From contig CBDCVJ010000055.1 in the NCBI GenBank assembly GCA_965222975.1, positions 124,001 to 188,000 on the forward strand: DNA of 64,000 bases, given 5' to 3'. The DNA is from UBA6168 sp965222975. Its GTDB lineage: Bacteria; Bacteroidota; Bacteroidia; Chitinophagales; Saprospiraceae. The translations under genes were made by a program, and so were the position numbers. The notes beneath the pieces are model-generated. The model did not search any database, was not told the origin of the DNA, and was given only the letters and a program-made list of their open reading frames with translations. Shown in pieces: positions 61,883 to 64,000 of this stretch. The stretch's first letter is position 1; each line of letters opens with the position of its first letter.

Positions 61883-64000
61883 ATGAAACAGAGCTTTTTA
61901 CCCTTCGCACTTTTCTTAATTTTACATTGCACTTCCACCTTGAATGCCCAATGGACAGGCACGAATGCCGACGTGCCCGCTTCTGGCCACAAAGTATGGG
62001 GCCTGGAAGTGGTGGGCGAAGACCTCATCTGGGGCCTGACCTACAACTACCAGACTTTTGTCAAACCCGAATATTCCCTCAAATCGTTGGATGGCGGAGC
62101 TTCGTGGACAGCGACACCAATAGATATCCCCGCCACCCAGTATGCCCTGCATATTTTTCCACTGGATGAAAATACTGCTTGGCTGGCTACAACGGACGAA
62201 GCTGACCCAATTTCAGGTAAAATATTTAAAACAACCGATGGCGGGCAAACTTGGGCAGAGCAAAGCACGGCCTTCACTGGTTTTAACGAGACCCCCGCAG
62301 GGGTCTTTTTTTGGAACCAGGATGAGGGAGTAGCTTTCGGGGCTTCAGGGTTGGCAAATTACAACGACCAGATTTCAGTGTACCGCACAGTGGATGGCGG
62401 AACGAACTGGACGAAAGTGGCCTCACCCGATTTCCCTGCACAATTGCCATACGAGGGCTTGTGGGTTTACTGCGACAATGGCTTTTTTGATGTTCAGGGT
62501 GACAACGTCTGGTTTGTGACCAATGGTCCCCGCATCTATCGTTCTACTGATCGGGGAATGACTTGGACGGCACATGATACAGGTCTGACCAACCCAAATG
62601 GTCTTGCGGGAATTGCTTTCAAAGATGCCTTGAACGGAATTGTGGTAGCCCGCAGCCCGAACGCCGCAGCCCGGACTTCGGACGGAGGGATCACATGGGC
62701 ATCACTGTCTATTCCATCTACACCTCCTGCCGTTGATATTGTAAATGTTCCAGGTACAGATGGTACATATTTGCTGCACAATGCTACAGCAGACTGGGTG
62801 GGAAACTCTCCATCGACATTGGTCACTTACGATGACGGAACGACTTGGGGGACATTCTCCGATGGACCTAATTTTGATTGTATGGAGTTCAAGTCTCCAG
62901 TCCTCGGTTTTGGAGGAAGCGTAATTTCAAGCACCACCTCTGGGATTTACAAGTGGTCCGGGAACTCACTCAGGAAACCAATCTTCGTAAATGACGACGC
63001 TGCCGGAGCTAACAACGGCACTTCATGGGCCGATGCCTTTAACGACCTGCAGGACGCTCTTGCCATTGTCGAAGAGTACGACCAAATCTGGGTGGCTGAA
63101 GGTATTTACTTGCCTGATACGGCTGGGGGAAACTCCAATGCTACTTTCCTAATTGGCAATAACCTACACCTTTATGGCGGCTTCTTAGGTACAGAAGCCA
63201 GTTTGTTGGAACGAGGCGACCCTGCCGATCACCCCACCATCCTCTCCGGCGACTTGAACGGGGATGATGTGGACGATGATTTTGTGATGAACCGGGGGGA
63301 TAATGTGATGACGGTGGTGACGATGACGGTAGGTGTGACGAATGAGACTTTGGTAGATGGGTTTACGATCAGTAATGGCCAAGCTGACGGGGGGCAAGAC
63401 AACCAACAGCAAAAAGGAGCTGGCATTTATTCATTGGGTGCGCCTATTATCAATCATTGTCAATTTACCCAAAACTATGCTTTGCAGTCAGGTGGCGGAT
63501 TGTTCTTTTCGGAGGCTAATAGCAATGGGGCGAAGGTTGAAAATTGCCGCTTTGAGAAAAACCAAGCAGATGACGATTTTGATGCTGGAGGTGGATTATA
63601 TGCTGGGTCTGTTTCTGGGGAAGGGGTCACCATATATGAATGCGAATTTATGGAGAACGAAGGTGGACGGGGAAGTGGTTTGGCCTGTATTAACTCTAAC
63701 CTGAAAGTGACGAATTCGCTATTTTCCGGAAATACAAATATCAGACAAGGGGGTGGCCTTTGGTTTTGGGGCGACAACCCTCCTGTCACACTGGACGTGG
63801 ATAGTTGCACTTTTGAAAACAACCACTCCTCCTTTGGGGGCGGGCTGTATGCTTCTTTACGTTTATTGAGTGGTGTCAATGTTAATAACTCCACCTTCAA
63901 TAATAACATGGTCACACTCAACAACTTGGGCTGGGGACAAAGCGGCGGGGGCGTATTTATCATTTGTGGTGGAACCAATAGTTCAAACGCCTTTGCAACC
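61883..64000 (+). CDS. T9SS-type BNR propeller / beta-helix protein, 3' end beyond window
   Basis: The frame is open from the ATG at 61883 to the right edge, 706 codons. Signal peptide about 1-22 (TLNAQ). Residues about 30-365 carry BNR-type motifs (KSLDGGASW, KTTDGGQTW, RTVDGGTNW, RSTDRGMTW, RTSDGGITW). From about 370 the beta-helix begins (IFVNDDAAGANNGTSWADAF) with N-C-x-F rungs (VENCRFEKNQA). Layout and sequence match the upstream gene 58080-61643, so it is a tandem paralogue, and a T9SS tail is expected beyond the window. A stretch around 63,235-63,370 is nearly identical in DNA to 59,375-59,515. A terminator-like hairpin lies inside the coding region at 62,288-62,312. Confidence 0.88.
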   Translation, partial: MKQSFLPFALFLILHCTSTLNAQWTGTNADVPASGHKVWGLEVVGEDLIWGLTYNYQTFVKPEYSLKSLDGGASWTATPIDIPATQYALHIFPLDENTAWLATTDEADPISGKIFKTTDGGQTWAEQSTAFTGFNETPAGVFFWNQDEGVAFGASGLANYNDQISVYRTVDGGTNWTKVASPDFPAQLPYEGLWVYCDNGFFDVQGDNVWFVTNGPRIYRSTDRGMTWTAHDTGLTNPNGLAGIAFKDALNGIVVARSPNAAARTSDGGITWASLSIPSTPPAVDIVNVPGTDGTYLLHNATADWVGNSPSTLVTYDDGTTWGTFSDGPNFDCMEFKSPVLGFGGSVISSTTSGIYKWSGNSLRKPIFVNDDAAGANNGTSWADAFNDLQDALAIVEEYDQIWVAEGIYLPDTAGGNSNATFLIGNNLHLYGGFLGTEASLLERGDPADHPTILSGDLNGDDVDDDFVMNRGDNVMTVVTMTVGVTNETLVDGFTISNGQADGGQDNQQQKGAGIYSLGAPIINHCQFTQNYALQSGGGLFFSEANSNGAKVENCRFEKNQADDDFDAGGGLYAGSVSGEGVTIYECEFMENEGGRGSGLACINSNLKVTNSLFSGNTNIRQGGGLWFWGDNPPVTLDVDSCTFENNHSSFGGGLYASLRLLSGVNVNNSTFNNNMVTLNNLGWGQSGGGVFIICGGTNSSNAFAT
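62288..62312 (+). terminator. Terminator-like hairpin inside a coding region
   Basis: AGACCCC and GGGGTCT pair perfectly around a four-base loop, followed by a run of Ts, within codons for NETPAGVFFW of the gene starting at 61883. It has the full form of an intrinsic terminator on the coding strand. Whether it acts as one during coupled translation is not known. Confidence 0.55.

Overview
The window looks like a chromosome segment of a Bacteroidota bacterium, most likely a member of the Saprospirales/Saprospiraceae. The indications are type IX secretion (T9SS) C-terminal sorting domains, giant HYR/P-domain proteins, very large FG-GAP/VCBS (CRTAC1-like) lipoproteins, a dockerin-like plus cohesin-like tail, -7 boxes of the TAnnTTTG type followed by GCG, no clear Shine-Dalgarno sequences, and AT-rich gaps full of palindromes. 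No rRNA, tRNA, CRISPR array or intact insertion sequence was recognised. The taxonomic placement is inferred from gene content only.

Region 1 (1-15,600, all minus strand) holds two copies of a two-gene unit. Each unit is a small secreted protein followed, 52 or 66 bases later, by a giant multidomain surface protein. The first giant gene runs off the left edge; the second is complete (2,347 aa). Each unit is preceded by a matching leader with a hairpin and U-tract. The giant genes share a GC-rich, nearly identical block (1-1,810 versus 9,436-11,245) inside otherwise diverged, AT-richer genes.

Region 2 (15,600-31,200) carries three FG-GAP/ASPIC-UnbV proteins. Two are about 1,130-residue lipoproteins, each followed by a related small lipoprotein, so this is another duplicated pair, in inverted arrangement around a shared terminator. 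A Gfo/Idh/MocA dehydrogenase, a decayed gene remnant carrying a short inverted-repeat element, and a T9SS thioredoxin-fold protein follow.

Region 3 (31,700-45,500) is mostly housekeeping: recN, a RelE/ParE-like toxin pair, a CBS protein, a HepT/MntA pair, a GNAT acetyltransferase, a histidine-phosphatase lipoprotein, nadD, then fabH-efp-accB-accC for fatty acid synthesis and translation. accC has a one-base frameshift. The gaps here are filled with palindromes built from short repeated words, a different word in each gap.

Region 4 (44,500-57,700) is the most unusual gene set: an ECF-like sigma factor with a membrane partner, a leaderless subtilisin with a cysteine-rich tail and a small downstream partner, a secreted coiled-coil protein, a broken trypsin-endonuclease I fusion, a DyP-type peroxidase, an unknown protein and a TPR-CHAT (caspase-like) protein. 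I suggest, as inference only, a proteolytic stress, conflict or cell-death island.

Region 5 (58,080-64,000) has two tandem paralogous T9SS proteins with a BNR-type beta-propeller and a right-handed beta-helix; the second runs off the right edge.

The strongest candidates for something undescribed are the pair of structurally covarying multi-hairpin elements (6,166-6,293 and 46,486-46,629), the family of gap-specific word palindromes, and the duplicated small-plus-giant secreted units with their structured leaders.
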